DNA of 64,000 nucleotides from Leucobacter sp. CX169 (GTDB lineage Bacteria; Actinomycetota; Actinomycetes; Actinomycetales; Microbacteriaceae): contig NZ_CP071051.1 in assembly GCF_017161405.1 (NCBI RefSeq), forward strand, positions 1,736,001 to 1,800,000, written 5' to 3'. The notes beneath the pieces were generated by a model. It searched no databases. It saw nothing but the letters and a program-made list of their open reading frames with translations, and had not been told where the DNA came from. Both the position numbers and the translations under genes were made by a program. Of the stretch, positions 1 to 7,669 are shown piece after piece (the stretch's first letter is position 1; each line of letters begins with the position of its first letter).

Positions 1-493
1 GGAAGTTCCACGGGGCGATGAGCACGGCGAGTCCGATCGGCGCACGCTTGGTGAGGATGGTCGCGCCGCCCGCGGGGTTCTCCCGATACCCGCCGGCCGG
101 GCGCAGCAGCTCGTCGGCGTACCAGCGCACGTAGTCGGACGCGTACTGCACCTCGCCCTTGGCTTCCGCCAGCGGCTTGCCCATCTCGCGGCTGATAACG
201 AACGCGAGGCGATCCAGGTTGGCAATCAGTGTCGCGTAGACGTTGTGCAGCACGTCGGAGCGGTGCCGCGGCGTCGTCTTCGCCCAGGCGCGGCCGGCCT
301 CGTCGGCGATCGCCACCTGCTGCAGCGCATAGTCGACGTCGAAACTCGGCAGGGTCGCGATGCGCTGTTCGGTCGAGGGATCGAGCACCGCGAACTCGTT
401 CGCACCCGGCTCGTGGTTCGCGAAGCCGGGCAGGCTTGCGAGCGCCGCGTCCGAGGCGGTGATCTGGTCGGCGGTCGGGGTGGGCATGGTCAT
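1..493 (-). CDS. NAD(P)-dependent semialdehyde dehydrogenase, N-terminal part (cut by window edge)
   Basis: Aldehyde dehydrogenase family protein that oxidises an aldehyde, probably a succinate-semialdehyde-like omega-semialdehyde, to the acid. Only about 164 N-terminal residues are visible; the catalytic Cys lies outside. The reading frame starts at ATG 493 (MTMPTPTADQ) with an AAAGGA site 8 nt upstream and runs open to base 1. It shows the family features ISREMGKPLAEAKGE and, at the edge, the NAD-binding motif IAPWNF. It lies 46 nt downstream of a class III aminotransferase on the same strand, so the pair probably converts an omega-amine to a semialdehyde and then to an acid, as GabT/GabD do. 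The exact substrate cannot be read from this fragment. Confidence 0.88.
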   Translation of the reverse strand, partial: MTMPTPTADQITASDAALASLPGFANHEPGANEFAVLDPSTEQRIATLPSFDVDYALQQVAIADEAGRAWAKTTPRHRSDVLHNVYATLIANLDRLAFVISREMGKPLAEAKGEVQYASDYVRWYADELLRPAGGYRENPAGGATILTKRAPIGLAVLIAPWNF

Positions 494-539
494 GACAGGA
501 TCCTTTGGGCGTTCGGGCGGGTACGGGGCTGGCGAGCTG

Positions 540-1784
540 CTAGTGCGCGTCGAGCACGCTGCGGATCGCGGAGACGAGGTCTCCGAGCTCCTGCTCGGTG
601 GCGATAAATGGCGGGCTGATCTGAATGGTGTTGGCGCGCAGCGGGCGCGTGATGAAGCCCAGCTCGAGCACCTGGTCGGTGATCGCCTCGGCGCTCAGGC
701 TCGGAACGAGCTCGATGCCCCCCAGGAAGCCGCCGACGCGGGTCTCGACGACGTGCTCGTGGGTGCCGATCTCAGCCAGTAGGCCTGCGAGGGTGAGCTC
801 GAGGCTGCCGGCGCGCGCCACCAGGTTCTCCTGCTCGAGGATCTCGAGGTTCTTGAGCGCGAGCGCGGAGCTGGTGGCGTGTCCCGAGTAGGTGGTGCCG
901 TGGCGGTAGATCGGGGTGTTCGAGCCGGCCTCGAAGAACGGCTGCCAGAGCCTGGGCGCCACGAAGATGCCGCCGAGCTGCGCGTAGCCGGAGGTCACGC
1001 CCTTCGCGAAGGTGACGATGTCGGGCTGCAGGTCGTAGCGGGTCGACGCAAACATCTCGCCCGTGCGCCCGAAGCCGGTGATGACCTCGTCCGCGATGAA
1101 GAGGATGTCGTGCTCACGGCAGAGGCGCTTCACGCCCTCGAAGTACCCGTCCTGGGGTGCGTGCACGCCGCCGGTGCCCATCACGGGCTCCGCAATATAG
1201 GCCGCGATCCGGCCGGGGCCCACGCGCAGGATCTCGGCCTCGAGGGCCGCGAGATCGTGCTTCTCGACACGGATCGTGTCGGGGACGAGCGACTCGGTAC
1301 CAAAGCCCTCGCGGTTGAAATCGAGGCCCGCGACGCTCGTGCCGTAGGCGTGGAGGCCGTGGTACGCGTGCTCGCGGCTGATGATGAACGTCTTCTCGGG
1401 CTTGCCGACCAGCGTCCAGTACCGGCGGGCCAGCTTGCAAGCGACATCGATCGAGTCCGAGCCGCCGCTGTTCAGGATCACCTTGGCATCGGCAATCGGG
1501 GCAAGCTCTACGAGCTTCTCCGAGAGCTCGACCGCCTGATCATTGAGGTAGCGCCCGAAGACGTGGTACGTCTCCAGCTTCTTCATCTGGTCGTACGCGA
1601 CCTGCGCCATCTCCTCGCGGCCGTGGCCGATGCTCGTGTGCCACAGTCCGGCAGTGCCGTCAAACAGGCGCTGGCCGGCCGCGGTGGTGACGTACGATCC
1701 ATCGCCCTCGGCGATGACGATCTGACGCCCGAGGACGGAGGGAATGTGCGCTTGGGCACTCCAGAGCGCGGGGGTGTGGGTCAT
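540..1784 (-). CDS. Class III (omega) aminotransferase, PLP-dependent
   Basis: A 414-residue fold-type I aminotransferase. It has SGGSDSIDVACKLAR (phosphate cup), ADEVITGFGRTG (Asp that binds the PLP ring) and FAKGVTSGYAQLGG (Schiff-base Lys near residue 270). Length and motifs fit the putrescine/taurine/GABA/beta-alanine transaminase group; the substrate is unknown. ATG 1784 is preferred over an upstream ATG at 1826 because TCAAAGGAG sits 7 nt before it. A promoter and GntR-type operator lie about 60 bp upstream (1835-1863). It is the first gene of a two-gene operon with the downstream semialdehyde dehydrogenase. Confidence 0.9.
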   Translation of the reverse strand: MTHTPALWSAQAHIPSVLGRQIVIAEGDGSYVTTAAGQRLFDGTAGLWHTSIGHGREEMAQVAYDQMKKLETYHVFGRYLNDQAVELSEKLVELAPIADAKVILNSGGSDSIDVACKLARRYWTLVGKPEKTFIISREHAYHGLHAYGTSVAGLDFNREGFGTESLVPDTIRVEKHDLAALEAEILRVGPGRIAAYIAEPVMGTGGVHAPQDGYFEGVKRLCREHDILFIADEVITGFGRTGEMFASTRYDLQPDIVTFAKGVTSGYAQLGGIFVAPRLWQPFFEAGSNTPIYRHGTTYSGHATSSALALKNLEILEQENLVARAGSLELTLAGLLAEIGTHEHVVETRVGGFLGGIELVPSLSAEAITDQVLELGFITRPLRANTIQISPPFIATEQELGDLVSAIRSVLDAH

Positions 1785-1834
1785 GACTGATCTCCTTTGA
1801 TGGCAGCAAGCGTGCGCGTGATGCAATAGTGATT

Positions 1835-1863
1835 ATTGTATGGTTGTCCTACAAAAAGAACAA
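1835..1863 (-). promoter_or_regulatory. Promoter of the aminotransferase/dehydrogenase operon
   Basis: On the minus strand TTGTTC (1863-1858) and TACAAT (1840-1835) are separated by exactly 17 nt, a good housekeeping-sigma promoter 50 bp before the gene start. The 17-nt spacer contains the palindrome TTGTAGGACAA, so a bound repressor would block RNA polymerase. Confidence 0.6.
1844..1854. promoter_or_regulatory. Putative GntR/FCD operator, site A
   Basis: TTGTCCTACAA has perfect TTGT...ACAA arms around a 3-nt centre. This is the spacing of FadR-subfamily operators (for example the TNGTNNNACNA site of LldR). It lies in the promoter spacer. A near-identical site precedes the GntR gene itself (6923-6933) and a related one lies at 3051-3061. 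Confidence 0.55.
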
Positions 1864-1895
1864 GCGAGTGCAGGGCAAGCCCGCGTGGCGAGACG

Positions 1896-2954
1896 TTAGC
1901 CGCCCAGGTGGCGCAGCAGCTCCGCCTCGACGTCCTGGGTGCGGAGCGTCCCGCCGAGATCCGGCGTCACCTCACCCGAAGCAAGCACGGCATCCATCGC
2001 CGCGATAATCCGCTCGGCGGCGCGGGTCTCGCCGAGGTGCTCGAGCATCATGGCAGCCGAGCCCACCTGCGCGAGCGGGTTCGCGATCCCCTTGCCCGCG
2101 ATATCCGGCGCCGAGCCGTGCACCGACTCGAACATCGACGGCGCAGTGCGCGCGGGATTGATGTTGCCCGAAGCAGCGAGGCCCAGCGAACCGATCGTCG
2201 CCGAAGCGAGGTCGGACAGGATGTCGCCAAACAGGTTCGAGCACAGGACGACGTCGTGGCGCTGGGGCTTCAAGACCAACTCGGCAGCCATGGCATCCAC
2301 CAGCACGCTGCGCCAGGCGAGGCCGTCGTGGCGGGCGGCGACCTCGTCCACAATCTCGTCCCAGAAGGTCATCGAGTGGATGATGCCATTGGACTTCGTC
2401 ACGCTCGTCACTCGCCCGCTACGCCGGGCCGCGAGATCGGCCGCGTACTCCGCAATCCGAGTCACGCCGTTTCGCGTAAAGACGGCCTCCTGCGAGGCGA
2501 ACTCCCCCGGCGTTCCGCGCCCGAACCTGCCGCCGAGCTCGGAATACTCCCCCTCGGAGTTTTCGCGCACGATCATGAGGTCGATGCCCGCGGCGTCGAC
2601 GAGCGGGCTGCGGAGCCCCGGGACGTGGCGCACGGGGCGAAGGTTCACGTACTGATCGAAGGCGCGCCGGATCGGGATCAGGAGCCCCCACAGGGTGAGC
2701 GCGTCAGAGAGGCCGGGGTCACCCACCGCGCCGAAGAAGATCGCGTCGGTCTTCGCCAGCTCGTCGAGCCCCGACTCGGGCATCATCAGGCCGTGCCTGC
2801 GATAGAAGTCCGAGCCCCAGTCGTGATCCTGCCACTCGATAGCAAAGCCCTCTTGCTGCGCGACGAGGTCGGTCACGACACGGGCGACCGCAACGACCTC
2901 CGGGCCGATGCCGTCACCCGCGATGCTCGCGATCGCGTACTGGTTTCTCTCCAT
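1896..2954 (-). CDS. Tartrate/D-malate-type beta-decarboxylating dehydrogenase
   Basis: A 352-residue member of the isocitrate/isopropylmalate dehydrogenase family. These enzymes oxidise the 2-hydroxyl of a carboxylic acid with NAD and usually lose CO2. It has the N-terminal AGDGIGPEV motif, the substrate-binding stretch NLRPVRHVPG and the IVRENSEGEYS motif, typical of the TtuC/DmlA branch rather than LeuB. Further motifs are TKSN, the metal-binding Asp region SNLFGDILSDLAS and the NAD-binding ESVHGSAPDIAGKG. ATG 2954 follows AAAGGAG at 10 nt. It is transcribed divergently from the TRAP transporter genes over a shared regulatory region. The likely substrate is tartrate, D-malate or a related hydroxy-dicarboxylate. 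Confidence 0.87.
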   Translation of the reverse strand: MERNQYAIASIAGDGIGPEVVAVARVVTDLVAQQEGFAIEWQDHDWGSDFYRRHGLMMPESGLDELAKTDAIFFGAVGDPGLSDALTLWGLLIPIRRAFDQYVNLRPVRHVPGLRSPLVDAAGIDLMIVRENSEGEYSELGGRFGRGTPGEFASQEAVFTRNGVTRIAEYAADLAARRSGRVTSVTKSNGIIHSMTFWDEIVDEVAARHDGLAWRSVLVDAMAAELVLKPQRHDVVLCSNLFGDILSDLASATIGSLGLAASGNINPARTAPSMFESVHGSAPDIAGKGIANPLAQVGSAAMMLEHLGETRAAERIIAAMDAVLASGEVTPDLGGTLRTQDVEAELLRHLGG

Positions 2955-3050
2955 CGTGCACTCACTCCTTTGTTGCGCACTGCGGGCGGTCGGTCGTCCG
3001 GCAGCACCGTTAGCAAATCGACTTCTCGATCCGATTCAGATCTTCCAGGA

Positions 3051-3061
3051 TTGTAGTACAG
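3051..3061. promoter_or_regulatory. Putative GntR/FCD operator, site B, in a divergent promoter region
   Basis: Read on the minus strand this is CTGTACTACAA, which matches site A (TTGTCCTACAA) at 9 of 11 positions. It contains the perfect palindrome TGTAGTACA. It lies between the divergent dehydrogenase and dctP starts. A minus-strand TACAAT and a plus-strand TACAGT, possible -10 elements, overlap it, so one bound repressor could shut both directions. Confidence 0.45.
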
Positions 3062-3173
3062 TTCAACTGCGGTCCACTCGGACACTTCGACAATTGCGTT
3101 CTGATTCTCAGTGCACAATCCCTCGAACGCCCATCGCGAGCCGCATGTTACTGACCAAAGGAGCTCACAGACA

Positions 3174-4220
3174 ATGATTCGCAAATTCAGCCTGATTGCC
3201 CTCGGCGCCGTTGCCGCCCTCTCCCTCGCTTCCTGCTCGGGAACCACCGACACGGGCGCCTCCGCCGCCGGCGGCGACTCGTACACGATCAAGTTCGGCA
3301 ACGTGATCTCCGCAGGAGACACGCAAAACCAGGCCTACGACGTCTTCGCCGAGCTCGTCAAGGAACGCTCGGACGGCCGCATCACCGTCGAGGTCTACCC
3401 CGACAGCCAGCTCGGCGGCGAGCGCGAGATGGTCGAGGCCACCCAGGCCGGTGATTTGGAGATGACCGCGCCGTCCGCCGGCGTGCTCGCGAACTTCGAC
3501 GACTCGCTGCAGGTCTTCGACTTCCCCTTCATCTTCGAGGATGCCGAGACGGCGTACGAGGTACTCGATAGCGACATCGGCGACGAGATGCTTGCCGGCA
3601 TCGAGGACAGCGGGCTCGTGGCACTGGGTTGGGGCGAGAACGGCTTCCGTAACCTCGCCATGACCGACGGCGTCGTTAAAACCCCCGACGAGATGAAGGG
3701 CCAGAAGCTGCGCACCATGCAGGTGCCCATGCACATCGCGTACTGGGAGAGCATCGGCGCGTCCCCGACGCCCATGGCGTTCGCTGAGGTCTTCACCGCA
3801 CTGCAGCAGGGCGTCGTCGACGGCGTGGAGAACCCCTACGAGCTCCTGCACTCGGCGAAGTTCACCGAGCCGGCCAGCTACCTCACCGAGACGCGTCACA
3901 TCTACGACCCCGAGGTCATTCTCATCGGCAAGGACTTCTTCGACGGCCTCTCGGCTGAAGACCAGGAGATCCTGCAGTCCTCGGCGGACGACATGATCGT
4001 CGAGCTGCGCGAGCTCAAGGTGGACATCAGCGACAAGGTCCGCGCAGACATCGAGGAGGCGGGCGGCACCGTGACCGACCTCAGCAAGGCAGAGCGCCAG
4101 GAGTGGATCGACTCGGCCATCCCGTTCTACCAGGAGAACGCGCCGAAGGTCGACACCGAGAAGCTCAAGGCCATCCTTGAGGCGGCCGGCAACACCACCT
4201 ACTTGAACGCCATCAAGTAA
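3174..4220 (+). CDS. dctP: TRAP transporter solute-binding lipoprotein (DctP family)
   Basis: Extracytoplasmic receptor of a tripartite ATP-independent periplasmic-type transporter, 348 residues, held at the outer face of the membrane. The N-terminus is a lipoprotein signal: basic MIRKF, a hydrophobic stretch and the lipobox LASC. The ligand helix contains KLRTMQVPMH, whose Arg normally salt-bridges a ligand carboxylate. QGVVDGVENP follows, the family signature. ATG 3174 is 10 nt after AAAGGAG; an upstream in-frame ATG at 3111 would spoil the signal peptide. It heads dctP-dctQ-dctM and is followed by a strong stem-loop. The ligand is probably a C4- or keto-type carboxylate, but family members are too varied to name it. 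Confidence 0.92.
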   Translation: MIRKFSLIALGAVAALSLASCSGTTDTGASAAGGDSYTIKFGNVISAGDTQNQAYDVFAELVKERSDGRITVEVYPDSQLGGEREMVEATQAGDLEMTAPSAGVLANFDDSLQVFDFPFIFEDAETAYEVLDSDIGDEMLAGIEDSGLVALGWGENGFRNLAMTDGVVKTPDEMKGQKLRTMQVPMHIAYWESIGASPTPMAFAEVFTALQQGVVDGVENPYELLHSAKFTEPASYLTETRHIYDPEVILIGKDFFDGLSAEDQEILQSSADDMIVELRELKVDISDKVRADIEEAGGTVTDLSKAERQEWIDSAIPFYQENAPKVDTEKLKAILEAAGNTTYLNAIK

Positions 4221-4232
4221 GTACCTCCATGG

Positions 4233-4269
4233 AGCCTCGCTCCCGCGACGATGCGGGGGCGAGGCTTTT
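4233..4269 (+). terminator. Intra-operon stem-loop between dctP and dctQ
   Basis: A 14-bp stem with one G-T pair (4233-4246 with 4253-4266) and a 6-nt loop, followed by TTTT. It fits a leaky terminator or 3' mRNA-stabilising hairpin that lets the abundant binding protein be made in excess over the membrane subunits. Confidence 0.7.
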
Positions 4270-4293
4270 GGTTCGCCAAACGAAAGCCCTCCC

Positions 4294-4827
4294 ATGATCA
4301 CACGCATCTATCATCACCTCGACGAGCACGTCGAGACTTACCTTGCCTCGGCCGCCCTCGTCGTCTTCACGACCCTCGTGGTCGTGCAGGTTGTCATGCG
4401 CTACGTCTTCGGCGCACCGCTGACCTGGTCGGAAGAGCTCGCCCGCTACGCGCTGGTGTGGTTCGTCTGGATTGCCGGCAGCTACGCCGTGCGCTACCAG
4501 CGCCACGTCAAGTTCAACTCGATCGTTGAGCTGATCGGCCGCAAGTCCCCGATCACGCAGCGCATCATCCGTATTTTCGTCTATCTGCTCTGGCTTGCCT
4601 TCCTGCTCCTCATGCTCTGGCTTTCGATCCAGATGGTGGTGAAGCAGACCGGCACCGGACAGCTCTCCCCGGCCTCCCAGATCCCGATGTACCTCGTGTA
4701 CTTGGGGCTCCCGATCGGCATGTTCCTCATGTCCTTCCGGGTGATCCAGCACACGGTCGTCGCGTTCAAGGACATCGTGAAGAACCCGAACGTTCCTGTT
4801 CCCCCGGCCCAGGTAGAGGTGGATTAA
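4294..4827 (+). CDS. dctQ: TRAP transporter small permease subunit (DctQ family)
   Basis: A 177-residue membrane protein with four predicted helices (about residues 17-37, 50-65, 90-112 and 130-150). It carries the DctQ signature: VMRYVFGAPLTWSEELARYALVWFVWIAGSY. It pairs with DctM to form the sodium-driven membrane unit. The start ATG has only a weak ribosome site. It follows the dctP stem-loop and is 4 nt from dctM. Confidence 0.9.
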   Translation: MITRIYHHLDEHVETYLASAALVVFTTLVVVQVVMRYVFGAPLTWSEELARYALVWFVWIAGSYAVRYQRHVKFNSIVELIGRKSPITQRIIRIFVYLLWLAFLLLMLWLSIQMVVKQTGTGQLSPASQIPMYLVYLGLPIGMFLMSFRVIQHTVVAFKDIVKNPNVPVPPAQVEVD

Positions 4828-4831
4828 TCAC

Positions 4832-6112
4832 ATGGGTATCGCAGTTCTCTTTATTAGCTTCCTGATCCTGCTGCTGCTGGGTATGCCAATCGCGTTTGCG
4901 CTCGGCATCTCGGCAGTGCTGACCGTCATCGTCACCGAGGTCATCCCGGTGACCTACCTCACCCAGACCATGTTCGGCGCGGTTGACTCATACCCGTTGC
5001 TCGCGGTCCCACTCTTCGTGCTCTCCGGCGTCATCATGGAGTACGGCGGGCTCTCGAGACGCCTCATCGACGTCGCGAAGGCCTTCGTCGGCCACATCAC
5101 GGGCGGCCTCGCGGCCGTGTCGCTGCTCGCCACTGCGGTTTTCGCCATGCTGAGCGGATCCGGCCCGGCAACGGTTGCCGCGATCGGCGGCATCATGATC
5201 CCCGCCATGATCCGCGAGGGCTACGGCAAGCCGTACAGCGCCGCGGTCCTCGCGACCGCCGGCGGCGTTGGAATCGTTATTCCGCCGAGCATCCCGCTCG
5301 TCGTCTACGGCATCACCACGAGCACCTCCATCGGTGACCTGTTCCTCGCCGGGTTTGTCCCCGGGCTGATCATCGTGGCGCTGCTCTACTTGGTGAGTCG
5401 GCATTTCGCCAAGAAGAATGGCTACGGGCTGAACGTGCCCAAGGCACCGTGGAGCGTCCGCTGGCGGGCGCTGTGGGATGCCAAGTGGACCCTGCTCATG
5501 CCCATCGTCGTGCTCGGCGGCATCTACGGCGGCATCTTCACGCCCACGGAGGCCGCGGGCATCGCGGTGGCCTACAGCGTGGTGCTGACCCTCGCCTACC
5601 GCGAGACGAAGCTCCGCCAGATCCCGGAGATGTTGAAGTCGACGCTGCTTATCTCGGGCATGATCCTGGTCATCATTGCGACGGCTTCGACCTACGCCCG
5701 CATCCTCACCGTGGAACGCGTGCCGACGCTGATCGCCGACTTCCTGAGCACGCTCGCCGTGCCCTTCTGGATCGTGCTGCTCGTGATCGTCGTGCTGCTG
5801 CTCTTCGTCGGCATGTTCATGGAGACGCTGGCCGGGATCATCCTGCTCGCGCCGATCCTGGTGCCGGTCGTTACCGAAATGGGAATGGACCCGGTGCACT
5901 TCGGCATCGTGATGATCCTGGCGTCGATGATCGGCTTTGCCACACCACCGGTGGGAGACAATCTCAACGTGGCCAGTGCCATCAGCGGGCTGTCGATCGA
6001 GAAGGTCAGCGTCGCGGCCCTGCCGTTCGTTGCCGTGCTCATCGCGTTCCTCATCGTGGTGGCGTTCGTTCCGCAGATCACCCTGTTCCTGCCCGAGCTC
6101 CTCAAGGGCTAG
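4832..6112 (+). CDS. dctM: TRAP transporter large permease subunit (DctM family)
   Basis: A 426-residue transport subunit of the ion-transporter superfamily with about 12 hydrophobic segments. Visible signatures are LLGMPIAFALGIS, the re-entrant-loop motif GSGPATVAAIGGIMIPAMI, the Pro-rich IVIPPSIPLVVYG and the second repeat MIGFATPPVGDNLNVAS. Length is normal for DctM. AGAGGTGG precedes ATG 4832. It ends the transporter operon, just before a bidirectional terminator. Confidence 0.93.
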   Translation: MGIAVLFISFLILLLLGMPIAFALGISAVLTVIVTEVIPVTYLTQTMFGAVDSYPLLAVPLFVLSGVIMEYGGLSRRLIDVAKAFVGHITGGLAAVSLLATAVFAMLSGSGPATVAAIGGIMIPAMIREGYGKPYSAAVLATAGGVGIVIPPSIPLVVYGITTSTSIGDLFLAGFVPGLIIVALLYLVSRHFAKKNGYGLNVPKAPWSVRWRALWDAKWTLLMPIVVLGGIYGGIFTPTEAAGIAVAYSVVLTLAYRETKLRQIPEMLKSTLLISGMILVIIATASTYARILTVERVPTLIADFLSTLAVPFWIVLLVIVVLLLFVGMFMETLAGIILLAPILVPVVTEMGMDPVHFGIVMILASMIGFATPPVGDNLNVASAISGLSIEKVSVAALPFVAVLIAFLIVVAFVPQITLFLPELLKG

Positions 6113-6133
6113 GGCGGCGACTACACGCTCGCG

Positions 6134-6169
6134 ACGTAACCCCTTCGGCACGCGCCGGAGGGGTTACGT
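6134..6169. terminator. Bidirectional terminator between dctM and the SDR gene
   Basis: A 16-bp stem with one T-G pair (6134-6149 with 6154-6169) and a 4-nt loop, between two convergent genes. The TAA stop of the minus-strand dehydrogenase (6166-6164) lies inside the right arm. Confidence 0.75.
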
Positions 6170-6913
6170 TGCAAGGTACCCGCCGTCGACCGGGATCGAG
6201 ACGCCCGTCAGGTACGCCGCCTCGGGCGACGCCAGGAAGTTCACTACGGCGGCGACGTCCCCCGGCTCAGCGATGCGCCCCAGCGGAATGGCGGCGGCCA
6301 CGCGCGCGGCTTCGCCGGCAGGATCCGGAAGGCCGTCAAGCCAGTCCTGGTACAGGGGCGTGCGCGTCATGCCGGGCGCCACCGCGTTGACGCGCACGTT
6401 GTAGCGCGCGAGATCCACGGCGGCCGCCTTCGTGAATGCGAGCATCGCCCCCTTGCTGGCGCTGTAGACACCCATGGTCGGCACGCCGATGCTGGCGAGC
6501 CGGGAGGTGACGTTGATGATGGCTCCTCCCCCGGTGTCCCGCATCCGACGCGCTGCTGCGACCAGCAGGTTCATGGCGGCAAACGTGTTCGTCTCAAAGG
6601 TCGCGCGAATCTCGGCTTCCGTCACCTCGAGCAGGTCTCCGGTGTGGTCGATGGCGGCGTTGTTCACGAGCACGTCGAGCCCACCGAGCTCCTGAACGAC
6701 GAGCTCGGCAAGCCGGGCGCTCTCCCCGGGAATGGTGATGTCGGATTGCAGGAACACCGCTCGCTCGCCGAGCTGCTGAGCGACCCGCGCCCCGCGCTCG
6801 GCCGATCGGCCCGTCACCGCCACGCGAAATCCGCTGTCGATGAGGCGCTGGGCGATGACGACGCCGATGCCGGAGGTCGCGCCGGTCACGAGGGCAACAC
6901 TTGAATTCTTCAC
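6164..6913 (-). CDS. Short-chain dehydrogenase/reductase (classical SDR)
   Basis: A 249-residue NAD(P)-dependent oxidoreductase. It has the classical Rossmann motif TGATSGIG, structural NNAA, the catalytic Ser (VTSRL), the YSASK catalytic Tyr/Lys pair and the C-terminal LTGVSIPVDGGY. TGRSAERG at the end of beta-2 suggests NADP preference, as inference. The start is GTG 6913 with AAAGGA just upstream. It faces the GntR gene across a 52-bp region containing operator C and probably belongs to the same pathway, for example oxidising or reducing a hydroxy or keto intermediate. The substrate is unknown. Confidence 0.9.
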   Translation of the reverse strand: MKNSSVALVTGATSGIGVVIAQRLIDSGFRVAVTGRSAERGARVAQQLGERAVFLQSDITIPGESARLAELVVQELGGLDVLVNNAAIDHTGDLLEVTEAEIRATFETNTFAAMNLLVAAARRMRDTGGGAIINVTSRLASIGVPTMGVYSASKGAMLAFTKAAAVDLARYNVRVNAVAPGMTRTPLYQDWLDGLPDPAGEAARVAAAIPLGRIAEPGDVAAVVNFLASPEAAYLTGVSIPVDGGYLAT

Positions 6914-6922
6914 TTGGTCCTT

Positions 6923-6933
6923 TTGTCCAACAA
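6923..6933. promoter_or_regulatory. Putative GntR/FCD operator, site C
   Basis: TTGTCCAACAA differs from site A only at the centre base of the palindrome. It sits between the divergent SDR and regulator genes, 10 nt before the SDR start and 33 nt before the regulator start. This is the expected place for an autoregulatory operator. Confidence 0.6.
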
Positions 6934-6950
6934 TCTCGGGGAATCCCTGC

Positions 6951-6956
6951 TATCGT
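6951..6956 (+). promoter_or_regulatory. Candidate -10 element of the GntR gene (possibly leaderless)
   Basis: TATCGT (TANNNT form) ends 9 nt before ATG 6966, and no ribosome site is visible. Confidence 0.35.
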
Positions 6957-6965
6957 CGCATACAT

Positions 6966-7658
6966 ATGACCGAGCAACCAGATATCGCACTGCACCGCAT
7001 GAGCACCGCAGAGGTCGTCGCCGACACTCTGATGCGCATGATCGTTTCCGGTGCCCTGCAGGCCGGCGAACCCCTCCGCGAGAGCAGCCTGGCTGGCCGC
7101 CTCGGCATCTCTCGAAACTCGCTGCGCGAGGGCATTCGCCTGCTCGAGCAGAGCCGACTCGTGAAGTACGAGATTCACCGCGGTTCGGTCGTGAGCACCC
7201 CCTCGGTGAGCGACCTCGAGGATCTCTACCGCACGAGGCTCCACATCGAGCTCGCGGCCGCCCAGTGCACCGCGGACGACGAGCAGTTGGAGACCATCAG
7301 CGTCGCCTTCGAGGCGCTGCAAGCCAGCGTCGCGCTGCAGGAGGCGGAGCCGATCGTGGCGGCCGACCTCAACCTCCACCAGGCCATTGTGGGCCTGCTG
7401 CGGAGCAAGCGCATCAGCGAGTTCTACGCCCAGCTCCGCAAGGAGCTGGTGTTCTACTTCACGGTGCTGTCCTACGCGGACGAAGAGTTCGTCAACCCCG
7501 AGGAGCCGATCGTTGCGCGGCACCAGGAGATCTATGACGCGATTTGCGGCCGCCAGCCCGACACCGCGGTGAAGCTCATGCGCGAGCACATCATGCAGAA
7601 CTTCGAGCGCCTGAAAGAGATCTTGATCGCGAACGACGAGGCCGTCGAGGCGAAGTAG
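6966..7658 (+). CDS. GntR-family transcriptional regulator, FCD (FadR) subfamily
   Basis: A 230-residue ligand-responsive repressor or activator. The N-terminal winged helix (about residues 12-75) includes PLRESSLAGRLGISRNSLREGIRLLEQ. The FCD effector domain (about 85-215) keeps the Asp-His-His-His metal-binding pattern (DLNLHQAI, ARHQEI, REHI), which usually means a carboxylate effector. ATG 6966 gives a normal N-terminus; a longer in-frame start at 6840 would run through the neighbouring gene. It is probably autoregulated through site C and controls the adjacent catabolic genes through sites A and B. Confidence 0.9.
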   Translation: MTEQPDIALHRMSTAEVVADTLMRMIVSGALQAGEPLRESSLAGRLGISRNSLREGIRLLEQSRLVKYEIHRGSVVSTPSVSDLEDLYRTRLHIELAAAQCTADDEQLETISVAFEALQASVALQEAEPIVAADLNLHQAIVGLLRSKRISEFYAQLRKELVFYFTVLSYADEEFVNPEEPIVARHQEIYDAICGRQPDTAVKLMREHIMQNFERLKEILIANDEAVEAK

Positions 7659-7669
7659 GTCGCGGGGGC

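Noticed and set aside
879-1790. Long plus-strand reading frame opposite the aminotransferase gene
   Set aside because: It is the antisense shadow of a high-GC gene. The encoded Arg/Ala/Gly-rich protein has no family pattern, and the minus strand has clear motifs and a ribosome site.
3165-4307. 380-residue minus-strand frame opposite dctP
   Set aside because: Antisense shadow with Val/Asp/Leu-biased composition; dctP has a lipobox, family motifs and a ribosome site.
4988-6151. 387-residue minus-strand frame opposite dctM, rich in Asp, His and Arg
   Set aside because: Its composition is what the reverse complement of membrane-protein codons gives; there is no start signal or domain.
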